Source of the DNA: Chitinophaga rhizosphaerae | GTDB taxonomy: Bacteria > Bacteroidota > Bacteroidia > Chitinophagales > Chitinophagaceae | DNA: 64,000 bases | Direction of reading: 5' to 3' | NCBI RefSeq assembly: GCF_003958645.1 | Contig: NZ_RXLO01000007.1 | Span: 1-64,000, forward strand | Translations under genes and position numbers: made by a program | The notes under the pieces: model-generated | Told to the model about the DNA's origin: nothing | The model's database searches: none | Seen by the model: only the letters and a program-made list of their open reading frames with translations | Shown here: piece after piece, positions 1-8,755 of the stretch | Position numbering within the stretch: the stretch's first letter is position 1 | Layout of the letters: every line of letters starts with the position of its first letter

Positions 1-188
1 GGCCCTGCGGCCAGTGGGGTAACGACGGCTTCACCGATGGTGTAATCGAACTGAATACCGCCGATAATGCCGGACCCTCCGGAAGAGGCGGCCACCTGTC
101 TGACCAGTACCAGCTGCGAACGGGCCGGCAGCCACGATATGGCCAGGAACATGGCCAATAATAGGTGCTTGGTAGAAATATGCTTCAT
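1..188 (-). CDS. secreted protein, N-terminal part only (runs off the window edge)
   Basis: Read on the minus strand from the ATG complement at 186-188, the frame stays open to the window edge. It gives a signal peptide (MKHISTKHLLLAMFLAISWL, then PARSQ) followed by a short segment with QVAASSGGSGIIGG and FDYTIGEAV. This Gly/Ser-rich start resembles the beginning of Bacteroidota secreted proteins that carry a C-terminal type IX sorting domain, but that domain would lie outside the window. I infer an exported surface protein of unknown function. It is divergent from fusA. Confidence 0.6.
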   Translation of the reverse strand, partial: MKHISTKHLLLAMFLAISWLPARSQLVLVRQVAASSGGSGIIGGIQFDYTIGEAVVTPLAAG

Positions 189-541
189 AAAACAATGGTT
201 ATGTGATGGTTCTGGAAATCGCGGTAAAATGGTTACAGGAAATACCGGTAACGAAGCATAGAGCGATCTGGTTGACGGGGCCCTTCAGTTTGCGGTCTGT
301 GATGCCATGCTGCAATCTCCACGGCTTTGGGGCACGGGGAAACGGTTACTGTATAAACGGTTCATTTTTAGAGGACAATGGGGGCTCTTCAGCTTTCGAC
401 GACGTAAAACTAGAAAAAAATTGTCCCGGTGAACGGATTAGCGGAATCCGTTTCATTTTTGGCGGTTTTGGCGGGATAAGCGGCAGGATTGAACGGGAAG
501 GACGTTTTTAACAATTTGACAAAATCAGACCGCTTTATTTA
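189..541. other. divergent intergenic region, no gene seen
   Basis: This is the gap between the truncated minus-strand gene and the fusA promoter. It has no reading frame that looks coding. An 8-bp hairpin (AACGGATT / AATCCGTT, 432-452) is followed by TCATTTTT and could be a weak plus-strand terminator, though no plus-strand gene precedes it. Confidence 0.4.
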
Positions 542-556
542 TTGATAGAAAAAGAT

Positions 557-564
557 TACCTTTG
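557..564 (+). promoter_or_regulatory. fusA promoter -7 element
   Basis: TACCTTTG matches the Bacteroidota consensus TAnnTTTG and lies about 38 nt before the fusA start. No good -33 TTTG is seen; TTTA at 534-537 is the nearest. The sequence around it (554-576) is almost the same as that around the rpsJ promoter. Confidence 0.75.
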
Positions 565-601
565 CCCCCCAAATTGCATTACTTATAGTCATTTTACTTT
601 T

Positions 602-2746
602 ATGGCAGACTTAAGATTTCAAAGAAACTTTGGTATTGCGGCGCACATCGATGCCGGTAAGACCACTACCACAGAGCGTATCCTGTATTACACAGGTAAG
701 ACTCACAAAATCGGTGAGGTTCACGAAGGAGCCGCTACCATGGACTGGATGGCCCAGGAGCAGGAGAGAGGTATTACCATTACATCTGCTGCTACTACCT
801 GTTTCTGGAACTTCCCTACCAACCAGGGCCAGAACCTGCCGGATACCAAACAGTATAAATTTAATATCATCGATACCCCGGGCCACGTGGACTTCACCGT
901 GGAAGTAGAACGCTCCCTGCGCGTACTCGACGGTCTGGTTGCCCTGTTCTGCGCCGTATCCGGTGTTGAGCCCCAATCCGAAACGGTTTGGCGCCAGGCA
1001 AACAAATACCGCGTACCCCGTATCGGTTTCGTTAACAAAATGGACCGCTCCGGTGCAGACTTCCTGAACGTGGTTAAACAGGTGAAGGAAATGCTCGGTG
1101 CAAACCCCGTTCCCCTGACCCTGCCCATCGGCGCTGAAGATAACTTCAAAGGCGTGGTTGACCTGATCACCATGAAAGGCATCATCTGGGACGAAGCCGG
1201 TAAAGGCGCCACCTACCAGGAAATCGAAATCCCGGCAGATATGAAGGAGGAAGCCGAAGAATGGAGAGCTAAACTCGTAGAAGCTGTTGCTGAATACGAC
1301 GATACCCTCATGGAAAAATTCTTCGAAGATCCTAACTCCATCTCCGAAGCCGAAATCCATGAAGCGATCCGCAAAGCCACTATCGACATGGCTATCATCC
1401 CCATGATGTGCGGTTCTTCCTTCAAAAACAAAGGCGTACAGAAAATGCTCGACGGCGTTTGCCGCTACCTCCCTTCTCCCATGGACGTTGAAGCCGTAAC
1501 CGGTACCGACCCCGACAATGGTGAAGAAATCAAGCGCGCACCCTCCGCCAAAGAACCCTTCGCAGCCCTCGCGTTCAAGATCGCTACCGATCCGTTCGTA
1601 GGCCGCCTGGCATTCTTCCGGGTATATTCCGGCCATCTGGACGCAGGTTCTTATGTGCTGAACACCCGCACCGGCAAAAACGAGCGTATCAGCCGTATCA
1701 TGCAGATGCACGCCAACAAGCAGAACCCGATCGACTTCATCGAAGCCGGCGATATCGGAGCTGCCGTAGGTTTTAAAGATATCAAAACCGGTGATACCCT
1801 CTGCGCGGAAAACCATCCGATCGTTCTCGAATCGATGTCTTTCCCCGAGCCCGTAATCCACATCGCCATCGAGCCTAAAACGCAGGCAGACGTTGATAAA
1901 ATGGGTATGGCCATCGCTAAACTCGTGGAAGAAGATCCCACGCTGAAAGCTAAAACCGACGAAGAAACCGGCCAAACCGTATTGAGCGGTATGGGTGAGC
2001 TCCACCTGGAGATCATCGTTGACCGTATGCGCCGCGAATTCAAAGTGGAAGTTAACCAGGGCGCTCCCCAGGTAGCTTACAAAGAAGCGTTCACCAACAA
2101 GGTTGAACACCGCGAAGTGTACAAGAAACAAACCGGTGGTCGTGGTAAATTCGCCGACATCCAGGTGGAAATCGGACCCGCAGACGCAGAATGGCTGAAA
2201 GAAAATGACGGTAAGTCCTTCCAGTTCATCAACGATATCTTCGGTGGTTCCGTTCCGAAAGAGTTCATTCCGGCAATTCAGAAAGGTTTCGAGCAGTCCA
2301 TGAACAATGGCGTTCTCGCTAACTTCCCGCTGACTTCCCTGAAAGTTCGCCTGTTCGACGGTTCCTTCCACGCAGTGGACTCCGACGCAATGTCCTTCGA
2401 GCTTTGCGCCAAATCCGCCTTCCGTGAAGCCGGCCGTAAAGCGAAACCGGTCCTGCTCGAACCCATCATGAAAGTGGAAGTTACCACCCCCGACCAGTAC
2501 ATGGGCGACGTAACCGGTGACCTCAACCGCCGTCGTGGTATGCTGGAAGGTATGGAATCCCGCAATGGTGCACAGGTTATCAAGGCGAAAGTGCCCCTGA
2601 GCGAAATGTTCGGTTATGTAACCCAACTCCGCTCCCTGTCTTCCGGCCGCGCAACTTCCATCATGGAGTTCTCTCACTACAACCCCGCACCGAACAACAT
2701 CGCCGAAGAGGTGATCGCAAAGGTAAAAGGTAAAGTGAACGCCTAA
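602..2746 (+). CDS. fusA: translation elongation factor G
   Basis: EF-G is the cytosolic GTPase that drives ribosomal translocation and, with RRF, ribosome recycling. The 714-residue product shows the GTPase motifs AHIDAGKT (about 14-21), RGITI (56-60), DTPGH (91-95) and NKMD (145-148), then the later EF-G domains. I start at the ATG at 602, giving [15 protein letters not shown], because it aligns with EF-G N-termini; the longer frame from 542 would begin upstream of the promoter. A short insertion around residues 71-86 (PTNQGQ, DTKQYKF) separates G2 and G3. It is a single-gene unit: rpsL and rpsG are not upstream, and about 3.8 kb of unrelated genes separates it from rpsJ. Confidence 0.97.
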   Translation: MADLRFQRNFGIAAHIDAGKTTTTERILYYTGKTHKIGEVHEGAATMDWMAQEQERGITITSAATTCFWNFPTNQGQNLPDTKQYKFNIIDTPGHVDFTVEVERSLRVLDGLVALFCAVSGVEPQSETVWRQANKYRVPRIGFVNKMDRSGADFLNVVKQVKEMLGANPVPLTLPIGAEDNFKGVVDLITMKGIIWDEAGKGATYQEIEIPADMKEEAEEWRAKLVEAVAEYDDTLMEKFFEDPNSISEAEIHEAIRKATIDMAIIPMMCGSSFKNKGVQKMLDGVCRYLPSPMDVEAVTGTDPDNGEEIKRAPSAKEPFAALAFKIATDPFVGRLAFFRVYSGHLDAGSYVLNTRTGKNERISRIMQMHANKQNPIDFIEAGDIGAAVGFKDIKTGDTLCAENHPIVLESMSFPEPVIHIAIEPKTQADVDKMGMAIAKLVEEDPTLKAKTDEETGQTVLSGMGELHLEIIVDRMRREFKVEVNQGAPQVAYKEAFTNKVEHREVYKKQTGGRGKFADIQVEIGPADAEWLKENDGKSFQFINDIFGGSVPKEFIPAIQKGFEQSMNNGVLANFPLTSLKVRLFDGSFHAVDSDAMSFELCAKSAFREAGRKAKPVLLEPIMKVEVTTPDQYMGDVTGDLNRRRGMLEGMESRNGAQVIKAKVPLSEMFGYVTQLRSLSSGRATSIMEFSHYNPAPNNIAEEVIAKVKGKVNA

Positions 2747-2780
2747 TCAGCCACAAGTTGATAGATAGAATAAGAAAAAG

Positions 2781-2809
2781 AGCCCTCCGGTATTCCGGGG
2801 GGCTTTTTT
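2781..2809 (+). terminator. fusA terminator
   Basis: A 10-bp GC-rich stem (AGCCCTCCGG / CCGGGGGGCT) with a TATT loop is followed by a T run. It lies 35 nt after the fusA stop codon. Confidence 0.85.
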
Positions 2810-2986
2810 CGTCCGTAGTGTAACCGTACGCACCTTGCCCGTTTCATCCCTCTTTTTACCCGCCTGAGCCGGCCAAATCGCCGGTTAAGACGCGACTGTA
2901 ACATAACACGCCCGTCCCCCGTCTAATATCCAGACTGTTGTTCGCTCAACAAGCTACTTAAATTAAACCCCTTCAAACCACCGATT

Positions 2987-3583
2987 ATGCATTCAAAACC
3001 CCTGCTGGCCGCAGCTTTTGTGGTCCTTACCATGCTTTTTGCCTGCTCGAAAAAGAAGAACTGCGACCCCGTCCCGTCCAATTCCATCAAGTACCGCACC
3101 CTTGGCGATGTTCAGGTGAGAAACCTCCAATCCTATCACCTCGACATCGACCTCGACGGTACCCACAACGTCTATCTCGCCCTCGGTGTCACCGGAGACG
3201 CCACCGGCACAACCGGCAAATTCTTCGCCGCCGGGATCAATAGCACAAAGTTGTTGGTAAAAGTCGATTCAACGATTTGCCTGCAACAGCACGAAGTCAT
3301 TAAATCCATCGCGCCGCACCCCCGCGATTGGAAAGGCATGGAATCCTACCTCGTGGAAGCCCACATCCCCGCCGCCAGGCCCAATGATACCGTCTGGACG
3401 GGCGATTGGCTGAGCGCCAACCGAAAATATATCGGCTTCCAATTTACCCGTGACAATGTTCCCTACATGGGCTGGATCTGTGTGTCGATGGACCGTACTC
3501 ACCTCGCGCTCATCCTCCACGGCTGTGCCTGGCGCCGGCTCAGCGAGGGCGACCTTCCCGCCGGTACCATGCCCGCTCCCTAA
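2987..3583 (+). CDS. hypothetical lipoprotein
   Basis: A 198-residue protein with a lipoprotein signal: a hydrophobic stretch ending in a lipobox (LFAC) with Cys about residue 20, then a Lys-rich CSKKKNC start. I do not recognise the mature domain; it contains two further Cys residues and looks like a small soluble beta-rich fold (inference). It should be anchored in the periplasm or at the outer membrane. Its stop overlaps, tail to tail by 4 nt, the end of the minus-strand sugar dehydrogenase gene. Confidence 0.7.
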   Translation: MHSKPLLAAAFVVLTMLFACSKKKNCDPVPSNSIKYRTLGDVQVRNLQSYHLDIDLDGTHNVYLALGVTGDATGTTGKFFAAGINSTKLLVKVDSTICLQQHEVIKSIAPHPRDWKGMESYLVEAHIPAARPNDTVWTGDWLSANRKYIGFQFTRDNVPYMGWICVSMDRTHLALILHGCAWRRLSEGDLPAGTMPAP

Positions 3584-4692
3584 CCGGGATCGCTGATCTC
3601 GATGATGCGGCCCGGATCGGCATCGGTACAGATGTAAACCCGCCCGTTCGGCGACACGCAAATGTCGCGGAGCCGGCCATACCGGTTGGCGAACCAGTTT
3701 GTTGTTGATGCGACGCTTTGCCTGTTGGACGAGAGTTTCAGCTGGTAAAGCGTCGCGTTTTTCAGGCTGACGAGCAGCAGGGAATTTTTCCATGCGGGGA
3801 TGCGGTCGTGGTTGTAGAAATCCATGCCGCAGACGGCGTAAGTGCTGTTGCCGGTAGACCAGATCGGTGGTTTGACGTTGTTGGCGTTGCAGAAATCCAG
3901 CTCGCCGCCGTTGCAGGGGCCCTGAACATCGGGCCACCCGTAATTCCGGTTTTTTTCGATGATATTGACCTCATCTTCCGTATTGGCGCCATGTTCGGAG
4001 GTGTACAGCGTTGTGCCGACGAACACCAGGCCTTGCGGATTGCGGTGCCCCAGGCTCCACAACGGGCTGTTCGGTACCGGGTTGTCGGCAGGGATCGATC
4101 CGTCGGGCCGCAGGCGAAGCACCTTGCCGCTGAGGGAGGCTGTGTTTTGCGCGGCGCTTCCGTTGGCGGCGTCGCCGGTGGTCACGTACAGCATGCCGTC
4201 TGGCCCGAACCCGAGCCGGGAACCGTTGTGGATGCCGGCTGCAGGGATATTATCAAGCAGGGTGAGGGGAGACGAAAGGGTGTTGTTGCCATATTCGTAT
4301 CGCACTACTTTTTCGCGATAGGGCGATCCGTAATTATACGACAGGTAAACGAAGGGAGAATTGCTGAAATCGGGATGGAGCGCCATGCCCAGGAGCCCAC
4401 CTTCGCCATTGGCAACGATATCGGGCAGGGTCAGGAGCGGGAACACCTGTCCAGTTTTGGGGTTCACGCGGCAAATGCGCCCGCCACGCTCGGTCATCCA
4501 GATGAAATTATCAGGTCCCCAGAGAATTTCCCAGGGGCGCCCGATGCCGGAGGATACGACCACACGGACTTTGTCGGCCGGCCAGTCCGGGTCTTCTGGC
4601 GGGCCTGCCGGGTTGGGGGTACTCTTTTTGCCGCATCCACCCGAAGCGGTGAGTAAAAGCAACAGCAGCAAGGCCGGAAAGGATGTTTTCAT
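3580..4692 (-). CDS. PQQ-dependent sugar dehydrogenase-like lipoprotein
   Basis: A 370-residue protein of the soluble glucose/aldose dehydrogenase beta-propeller family. The N-terminus is a lipoprotein signal (Leu-rich core, then SGGCGKK). Family hallmarks: GRPWEILWGPD and WMTERGG (about 51-72), the GLLGMALHPDF block, HNGSRLGFGPDG, GHRNPQGL, and YTSEHGANTEDEVN. Known members use PQQ to oxidise sugars in the periplasm; many Bacteroidota paralogues have no tested substrate, so the substrate is open. It is monocistronic, convergent with the preceding lipoprotein gene. No PQQ synthesis gene is in the window. Confidence 0.85.
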   Translation of the reverse strand: MKTSFPALLLLLLLTASGGCGKKSTPNPAGPPEDPDWPADKVRVVVSSGIGRPWEILWGPDNFIWMTERGGRICRVNPKTGQVFPLLTLPDIVANGEGGLLGMALHPDFSNSPFVYLSYNYGSPYREKVVRYEYGNNTLSSPLTLLDNIPAAGIHNGSRLGFGPDGMLYVTTGDAANGSAAQNTASLSGKVLRLRPDGSIPADNPVPNSPLWSLGHRNPQGLVFVGTTLYTSEHGANTEDEVNIIEKNRNYGWPDVQGPCNGGELDFCNANNVKPPIWSTGNSTYAVCGMDFYNHDRIPAWKNSLLLVSLKNATLYQLKLSSNRQSVASTTNWFANRYGRLRDICVSPNGRVYICTDADPGRIIEISDPG

Positions 4693-4753
4693 AGACCTGG
4701 TATTTTAAGAAGAACTGGAGAAACGGCTGCAAATTGTCTGCCAGTCAAAAAAA

Positions 4754-4788
4754 ATCCCGACACATTTCAACCTTTTCTTAATCGGGAT
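4754..4788. repeat. short inverted repeat between divergent genes
   Basis: ATCCCGA (4754-4760) and TCGGGAT (4782-4788) are separated by 21 nt in the region between the divergent dehydrogenase and barrel genes. It could be an operator-type dyad or a weak hairpin; nothing in the sequence decides. Confidence 0.3.
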
Positions 4789-4888
4789 GTTAAGTTTATG
4801 TTTATTGTATTCATAATCAACCATATCCTGTTTATCCCCACCGCGAAACCATATAGGCAAGCAAGCATTTCATTAAAACACATCCCAT

Positions 4889-5491
4889 ATGAAGAAAATT
4901 GGCTACCTGGCAGTTGCCCTCGCCGGCATGTTCCTCAGTATCAATGCAAATGCGCAAACACAGAAAGGAAATATCCTTGTGGGCGCCAACCTCGCCAACA
5001 TCGGCGGCACATTCCAGGACGGAGGGAGCACGTTCAGCCTGAATCTGACGCCCAAGGCAGGATGGTTCATTAAAGACGATATCGCGATCGGTCCGGAAGT
5101 GAACCTCGGTTTGTTGACCGGCAACGGATCTACCCGTTTCAACTACGGCATCGGGGCGTTCGGGCGTTACTACATTAAAGACAAACGGATTGAATTATTG
5201 AATAAAACCCGCTGGTTCCTGGAAGCCAACGCAGGCTTTAACGGGGTAAATACCAAGGCGAGCAATGTGGCGAGTACGAACACCAACGGTCTTGGCCTTG
5301 GGTTCGGGCCTGGCCTGGCGTATTTCATCACCCCCAACATCGCGCTGGAGGCCTTGCTGAAATACAATCTGACAGTAGGTTTCGGCAGTTCGGTGACGGC
5401 GCATAGCGTGGGGCTGAACCTGGGATTCCAGATTTACCTGCCCAGCGCCAAGGCACGCCAAACCATCCGGGAAACGAAAATGGCGAAGTAA
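4889..5491 (+). CDS. outer membrane beta-barrel protein
   Basis: A 200-residue protein with a clear signal peptide (MKKIGYLAVALAGMFLS, cleavage after NANAQ about residue 22). The mature part consists of alternating amphipathic strands with a repeated glycine pattern (FNYGIGAFGRYYIKD, LGLGFGPGLAYF, VGLNLGFQIYL), as in the 8-stranded outer membrane barrel families (OmpW/OprF-like, PF13505/PF13568 type). No function beyond location can be inferred. It is monocistronic and ends before a strong bidirectional terminator. Confidence 0.8.
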   Translation: MKKIGYLAVALAGMFLSINANAQTQKGNILVGANLANIGGTFQDGGSTFSLNLTPKAGWFIKDDIAIGPEVNLGLLTGNGSTRFNYGIGAFGRYYIKDKRIELLNKTRWFLEANAGFNGVNTKASNVASTNTNGLGLGFGPGLAYFITPNIALEALLKYNLTVGFGSSVTAHSVGLNLGFQIYLPSAKARQTIRETKMAK

Positions 5492-5536
5492 GCGGAATAC
5501 ACCCCCCTGAAAGTCGATATAATCGAGCCTCATTGC

Positions 5537-5574
5537 AAGGGGCCGGCGGCAGAAGTCCTGCTGCTGGCCCTTTT
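5537..5574. terminator. bidirectional terminator
   Basis: A long stem (AAGGGGCCGGCGGCAG pairing with CTGCTGCTGGCCCTTTT through a few G-U pairs) has a 5-nt loop and T/A-rich flanks. It separates the plus-strand barrel gene from the convergent TonB-domain gene. Confidence 0.8.
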
Positions 5575-5589
5575 GCTGTTTTACCAGTC

Positions 5590-6342
5590 TTATTTCGGGA
5601 GCTCGAACCGGATGAGGATCTTATGTTTTGCGGTGGTGGGCTTGCCGTCGAGAACGGCGGGCTTCCAGCGGGGCATTTTCTCCACGATGCGGATCGCTTC
5701 CTCTTCCAGTCCGTACCCGATCGCGTTCCCGGCTGTGAATGCATTGGCTACTACACCATTATACAATACGGTGAATTCTACGGTGATGACGCCTTCCATT
5801 CCTGCGGCGCGGGCTTCTTCGGGGTATTTGAGATTTTTCCGGATGAAATAGGCGAGGGCTTTGCCGCCGCCGTTGTATTGCGGCATGGTGGTTACTTCCG
5901 GTGTGGGAACGTCGTACGGTTTGCGGAGGGTGTTGCCGAGATGGAGAGCGAGGGGGAGGGAAAACCGGATGGGAACGGCACGTTCGCCGAGGTAGCCGGG
6001 TTTCCATACGGGCATAACTGTGAAGGCGTCTATGACGGCCTTGTCGAGGCTCCGGAACCCGGGTTGCCGGATGGTGATGTCGGTGAGCTTGCCGTCGGGT
6101 TGTACGGTGAAATGGACGTTGACGGTGACGGTGGTGTCATTCCGGAGGGGGATATAGGGAATTTTCAGGTTATAGTTGATCCATTTTCCCATTTTTTCGG
6201 GGCCTCCGGGGAACTGGGGGAGTTCATCGGCCTGGAGGGCGTCGAGTTCTTTTTCGCGGTCGAAAGAGGGGTTGGGGAGTTGGGATTGTGCGAAAATAGG
6301 GAGGGGGATGAGAAAAAAAGGTATGAGGAGGCGGAGGTGCAT
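5590..6342 (-). CDS. secreted protein with two tandem TonB C-terminal domains
   Basis: The start is set at the ATG complement at 6340-6342, because it gives a signal peptide (MHLRLLIPFFLIPLPIFAQ) and a 250-residue protein. Two TonB C-terminal-like domains follow in tandem: the first about residues 40-130 (PQFPGG, VQPDGKLTDI, PVWKPG), the second about 150-250 (PQYNGGG, YPEEARAAGMEGVI, PRWKPAVLDGK). Each carries the typical end in W-K-P and basic residues. There is no cytoplasmic anchor followed by a Pro-rich linker as in classical TonB, so a periplasmic or outer-membrane-associated role is more likely than direct energy transduction (inference). It stands alone, with no ExbB/ExbD nearby. Confidence 0.8.
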   Translation of the reverse strand: MHLRLLIPFFLIPLPIFAQSQLPNPSFDREKELDALQADELPQFPGGPEKMGKWINYNLKIPYIPLRNDTTVTVNVHFTVQPDGKLTDITIRQPGFRSLDKAVIDAFTVMPVWKPGYLGERAVPIRFSLPLALHLGNTLRKPYDVPTPEVTTMPQYNGGGKALAYFIRKNLKYPEEARAAGMEGVITVEFTVLYNGVVANAFTAGNAIGYGLEEEAIRIVEKMPRWKPAVLDGKPTTAKHKILIRFELPK

Positions 6343-6488
6343 ATGAAAGTAGAATTGACGGGTGTAATGGATTGGGTATAAGCGTATTATTTGGATGGCG
6401 GGAGGCGGGGCAAAAGGAGCCGGCCGACTAAAACTAGGGAATGGCGTCGAAAAAGTCAATGATTGGGGGAAAATATCCTGAAAAATTA

Positions 6489-6519
6489 TTTGTGGGGATA
6501 AAAAACTTGATTACCTTTG
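6489..6519 (+). promoter_or_regulatory. rpsJ / S10 operon promoter
   Basis: TTTG (6489-6492), a 19-nt spacer and TACCTTTG (6512-6519) match the full Bacteroidota promoter TTTG-N19-TAnnTTTG. The predicted leader is only about 40 nt, too short for the E. coli-type S10 leader. Confidence 0.85.
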
Positions 6520-6562
6520 CCCTCCCAAATTGAGGGGTAATAATAGAAGAAGTTCATTGCAT

Positions 6563-6868
6563 ATGTCTCAGAGAATTAGAATCAAGCTGAAGTCCTACGA
6601 TCACAACCTGGTAGATAAATCTGCCGAGAAGATCGTTAAAACCGTTCGCAATACGGGCGCCGTGGTAACAGGTCCAATTCCTTTACCGACCGAGAAGAAA
6701 ATCTTTACGGTGCTGCGTTCTCCGCACGTGAACAAAAAGGCGCGTGAGCAATTCCAACTGTGCACTCACAAGCGCCTGTTGGATATTTACACATCTTCTT
6801 CCAGAACCGTAGATGCGCTGAGCAAGCTCGATCTGCCGTCTGGTGTTGAAGTGGAGATCAAAGCGTAG
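6563..6868 (+). CDS. rpsJ: 30S ribosomal protein S10
   Basis: 101 residues beginning [19 protein letters not shown], with [10 protein letters not shown] in the long loop and the [12 protein letters not shown] block, all typical of S10 (NusE), which binds the 30S head and also acts in antitermination with NusB/NusG. The ATG at 6563 is chosen over the upstream one at 6530 by family alignment. It is the first gene of the S10-spc cluster; a 169-nt structured gap follows before rplC. Confidence 0.97.
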   Translation: MSQRIRIKLKSYDHNLVDKSAEKIVKTVRNTGAVVTGPIPLPTEKKIFTVLRSPHVNKKAREQFQLCTHKRLLDIYTSSSRTVDALSKLDLPSGVEVEIKA

Positions 6869-7037
6869 GAATAGAAGGGACCTCAGCAAGGGTGGGCATT
6901 ACGCCCGCCTGAGGTATTTTATGACGACAGCATTAAATACAGGCTACGCCTTCCGGGTAGCCGCCCAATAGCATTTAAACCGCTCATCCTGAGGATAGCT
7001 AGAGATCCCTCAGGCGCTGGGCTAAATTATATAACAA
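6869..7037 (+). promoter_or_regulatory. structured leader between rpsJ and rplC
   Basis: Three hairpins can form: CCTCAG...CCTGAGG with inner GGTGGGC/GCCCGCC (6881-6914), GGCTAC/GTAGCC (6942-6962), and CCTGAGG/CCTCAGG (6988-7014). Segment 6881-6886 can pair with either CCTGAGG copy, and segment 7008-7014 with either as well, so alternative folds are possible. This layout resembles an attenuator or ribosomal-protein operon leader; no U-rich terminator tail is seen. Confidence 0.5.
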
Positions 7038-7661
7038 ATGAAAGGTATTATTGGTAAAAAGATTGGCATGACCAGCATCTTCGAGGCCAACGGCAAACAG
7101 ACCGCCGTTACCATCATCGAAGCCGGTCCCTGCGTGGTTACCCAGGTGAAATCCCAGGAAACTGATGGGTACAACGCTGTTCAGGTTGCATTTGGCGAAA
7201 AGAAAGCCAAAAACACTCCCAAAGCTGAACAAAATCACTTCGCGAAAGCACAAACCTCCCCTAAACGTTACGTTACCGAGTTCCGCAATCCGGATGCTGC
7301 CGTGGCTAAAGCCCTCGGAGAGACGCTCACCTGCGATATTTTCGCTGAAGGTGAGAAAATTGACGTTGTAGGTACTTCCAAAGGTAAAGGTTTCCAGGGC
7401 GTTGTTAAACGTCACGGGTTCTCCGGTGTGGGTGAAAAGACCCACGGTCAGCACGACCGTCAGCGTGCTCCGGGTTCCGTAGGTGGTTCTTCCTATCCTT
7501 CCCGTGTATTCAAGGGCATGCGCATGGCAGGTCAGATGGGTGCTGAACGCGTGAAAGTGAAAGGTCTGAAAATCGTTAAGATTTTCCCTGAGAAAAATTA
7601 TATCCTGGTAAGTGGTTCCGTTCCCGGCCACAATGGTTCAATCGTTTTAATCCAGAAGTAA
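7038..7661 (+). CDS. rplC: 50S ribosomal protein L3
   Basis: 207 residues, L3 family, which binds near the 3' end of 23S rRNA and sends an internal loop to the peptidyl transferase centre. The start [15 protein letters not shown] and the loop [12 protein letters not shown] (about 136-147) are characteristic. Following GSVG the sequence reads GSSYPS where E. coli has QNQTPG, so the glutamine methylated by PrmB in E. coli appears to be missing. The rplD start follows after one base, suggesting coupled translation. Confidence 0.97.
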   Translation: MKGIIGKKIGMTSIFEANGKQTAVTIIEAGPCVVTQVKSQETDGYNAVQVAFGEKKAKNTPKAEQNHFAKAQTSPKRYVTEFRNPDAAVAKALGETLTCDIFAEGEKIDVVGTSKGKGFQGVVKRHGFSGVGEKTHGQHDRQRAPGSVGGSSYPSRVFKGMRMAGQMGAERVKVKGLKIVKIFPEKNYILVSGSVPGHNGSIVLIQK

Positions 7662-7662
7662 C

Positions 7663-8307
7663 ATGCAACTCGATATTTTAAATATAGAAGGTAAGAAAAC
7701 CGGCCGTACCATCGAACTCCCTGAGGAGATCTTTGGCGTGGAGCCGAACAATCACGTGATTTACCTCGCGGTTAAACAATACCTCGCCGCTCAGCGTCAG
7801 GGTACCCACAAGGTAAAAACCCGTGCCGAGGTGAAAGGTGCTTCCCGCAAGCTGCACAAACAAAAAGGTACCGGCGGTTCCCGTAAAGGTAACATCCGTA
7901 ACCCGCTGTATAAAGGTGGTGGTACCATCTTCGGTCCCAAGCCCCACGGCTACGACATCAAACTGAACCGCAAGGTGAAGGATCTGGCGAAAATCTCCGC
8001 CCTGTCCACCAAAGCTAAAGCCGGCTCCATCATTATCGTGGAAGACCTGCAGCTGGACGCTCCCAAAACCAAGCAGTTCAAGAGCATTCTCTCCAACCTG
8101 AACATCAACGTTGACGGCAAGAAGACCCTCGTGGTGCTGCCCGAGTACAACGATAACGTATACCTGTCACTGCGCAACATCCCCACCGTGGATTCCACCG
8201 TGCTGAGCGACGTGAACACTTACGAAATCATGAACTCCAACTTCCTGGTGTTGACGGAGAGCGCAGCCAAAATCTTCGCTGAAGACGAGACTGTAGTAGA
8301 AGCTTAA
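7663..8307 (+). CDS. rplD: 50S ribosomal protein L4
   Basis: 214 residues of the L4/L1e family. The extended loop that lines the exit tunnel is visible as KQKGTGGSRKGN and NPLYKGGGTIFGPKPHGY (about 65-105). In E. coli L4 represses its own operon through the S10 leader; here that leader is too short, and the structured segment just before rplC is a candidate replacement (inference). It ends in an acidic tail (EDETVVEA). Confidence 0.96.
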   Translation: MQLDILNIEGKKTGRTIELPEEIFGVEPNNHVIYLAVKQYLAAQRQGTHKVKTRAEVKGASRKLHKQKGTGGSRKGNIRNPLYKGGGTIFGPKPHGYDIKLNRKVKDLAKISALSTKAKAGSIIIVEDLQLDAPKTKQFKSILSNLNINVDGKKTLVVLPEYNDNVYLSLRNIPTVDSTVLSDVNTYEIMNSNFLVLTESAAKIFAEDETVVEA

Positions 8308-8324
8308 TCAATTCAATCAACAAG

Positions 8325-8341
8325 GCCGGTTTCAGTCCGGC
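8325..8341 (+). other. small hairpin in the rplD-rplW gap
   Basis: GCCGG / CCGGC with a 7-nt loop and no T-tail. One of the stem-loops found in gaps of this operon. Confidence 0.35.
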
Positions 8342-8362
8342 GAACTATAAAATAACTAACAG

Positions 8363-8662
8363 ATGAAACTGTCTGATGTTTTAATTAAACCGGTGATCAC
8401 TGAGAAGGTGAACAAAGCAACCGAAAAGTTCAACCGCTTCTACTTCATTGTTGACAAGAAAGCCAACAAACTGGAGATCAAGAAAGCTGTGGAAGATTTT
8501 TACGGTGTGACGGTAGCAGAAGTGAACACCATGGTAATGCCGGGCAAAAACAAAACCCGTTTTACCAAAGCCGGTTTTATCTCCGGCCGCAAGCCTTCCT
8601 ACAAGAAAGCGGTAATCACGCTGGCAGAAGGAGAATCCATCGATCTGTATGCTAACATATAA
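8363..8662 (+). CDS. rplW: 50S ribosomal protein L23
   Basis: 99 residues. L23 sits at the tunnel exit and provides the docking site for trigger factor and SRP. The start MKLSDVLIKPVITEKVN and the block VEDFYGVTVAEVNTMVMPGK are typical. The loop reads KNKTRFTKAGFISGRKPSYKK. Position between rplD and rplB is canonical. Confidence 0.95.
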   Translation: MKLSDVLIKPVITEKVNKATEKFNRFYFIVDKKANKLEIKKAVEDFYGVTVAEVNTMVMPGKNKTRFTKAGFISGRKPSYKKAVITLAEGESIDLYANI

Positions 8663-8674
8663 TATACCAGTGCC

Positions 8675-8696
8675 GTTAGCGGCGTAAGCCGTTAAC
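8675..8696 (+). other. hairpin in the rplW-rplB gap
   Basis: A 9-bp stem (GTTAGCGGC / GCCGTTAAC, one G-U pair) closes a GTAA loop within the 93-nt gap. It has no U-rich tail. Confidence 0.5.
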
Positions 8697-8755
8697 CTGG
8701 ATGTATATACAGATCAATTAAACAATAGTCTATTAAATCTTAGAATTAAGTAGAA

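Noticed and set aside
203-511. 102-codon frame before fusA
   Set aside because: Composition and lack of a domain or promoter argue against it; it runs up to the fusA promoter.
611-2677. 688-codon open frame antisense to fusA
   Set aside because: It follows from the codon bias of fusA; no start context, no promoter, no recognisable domain.
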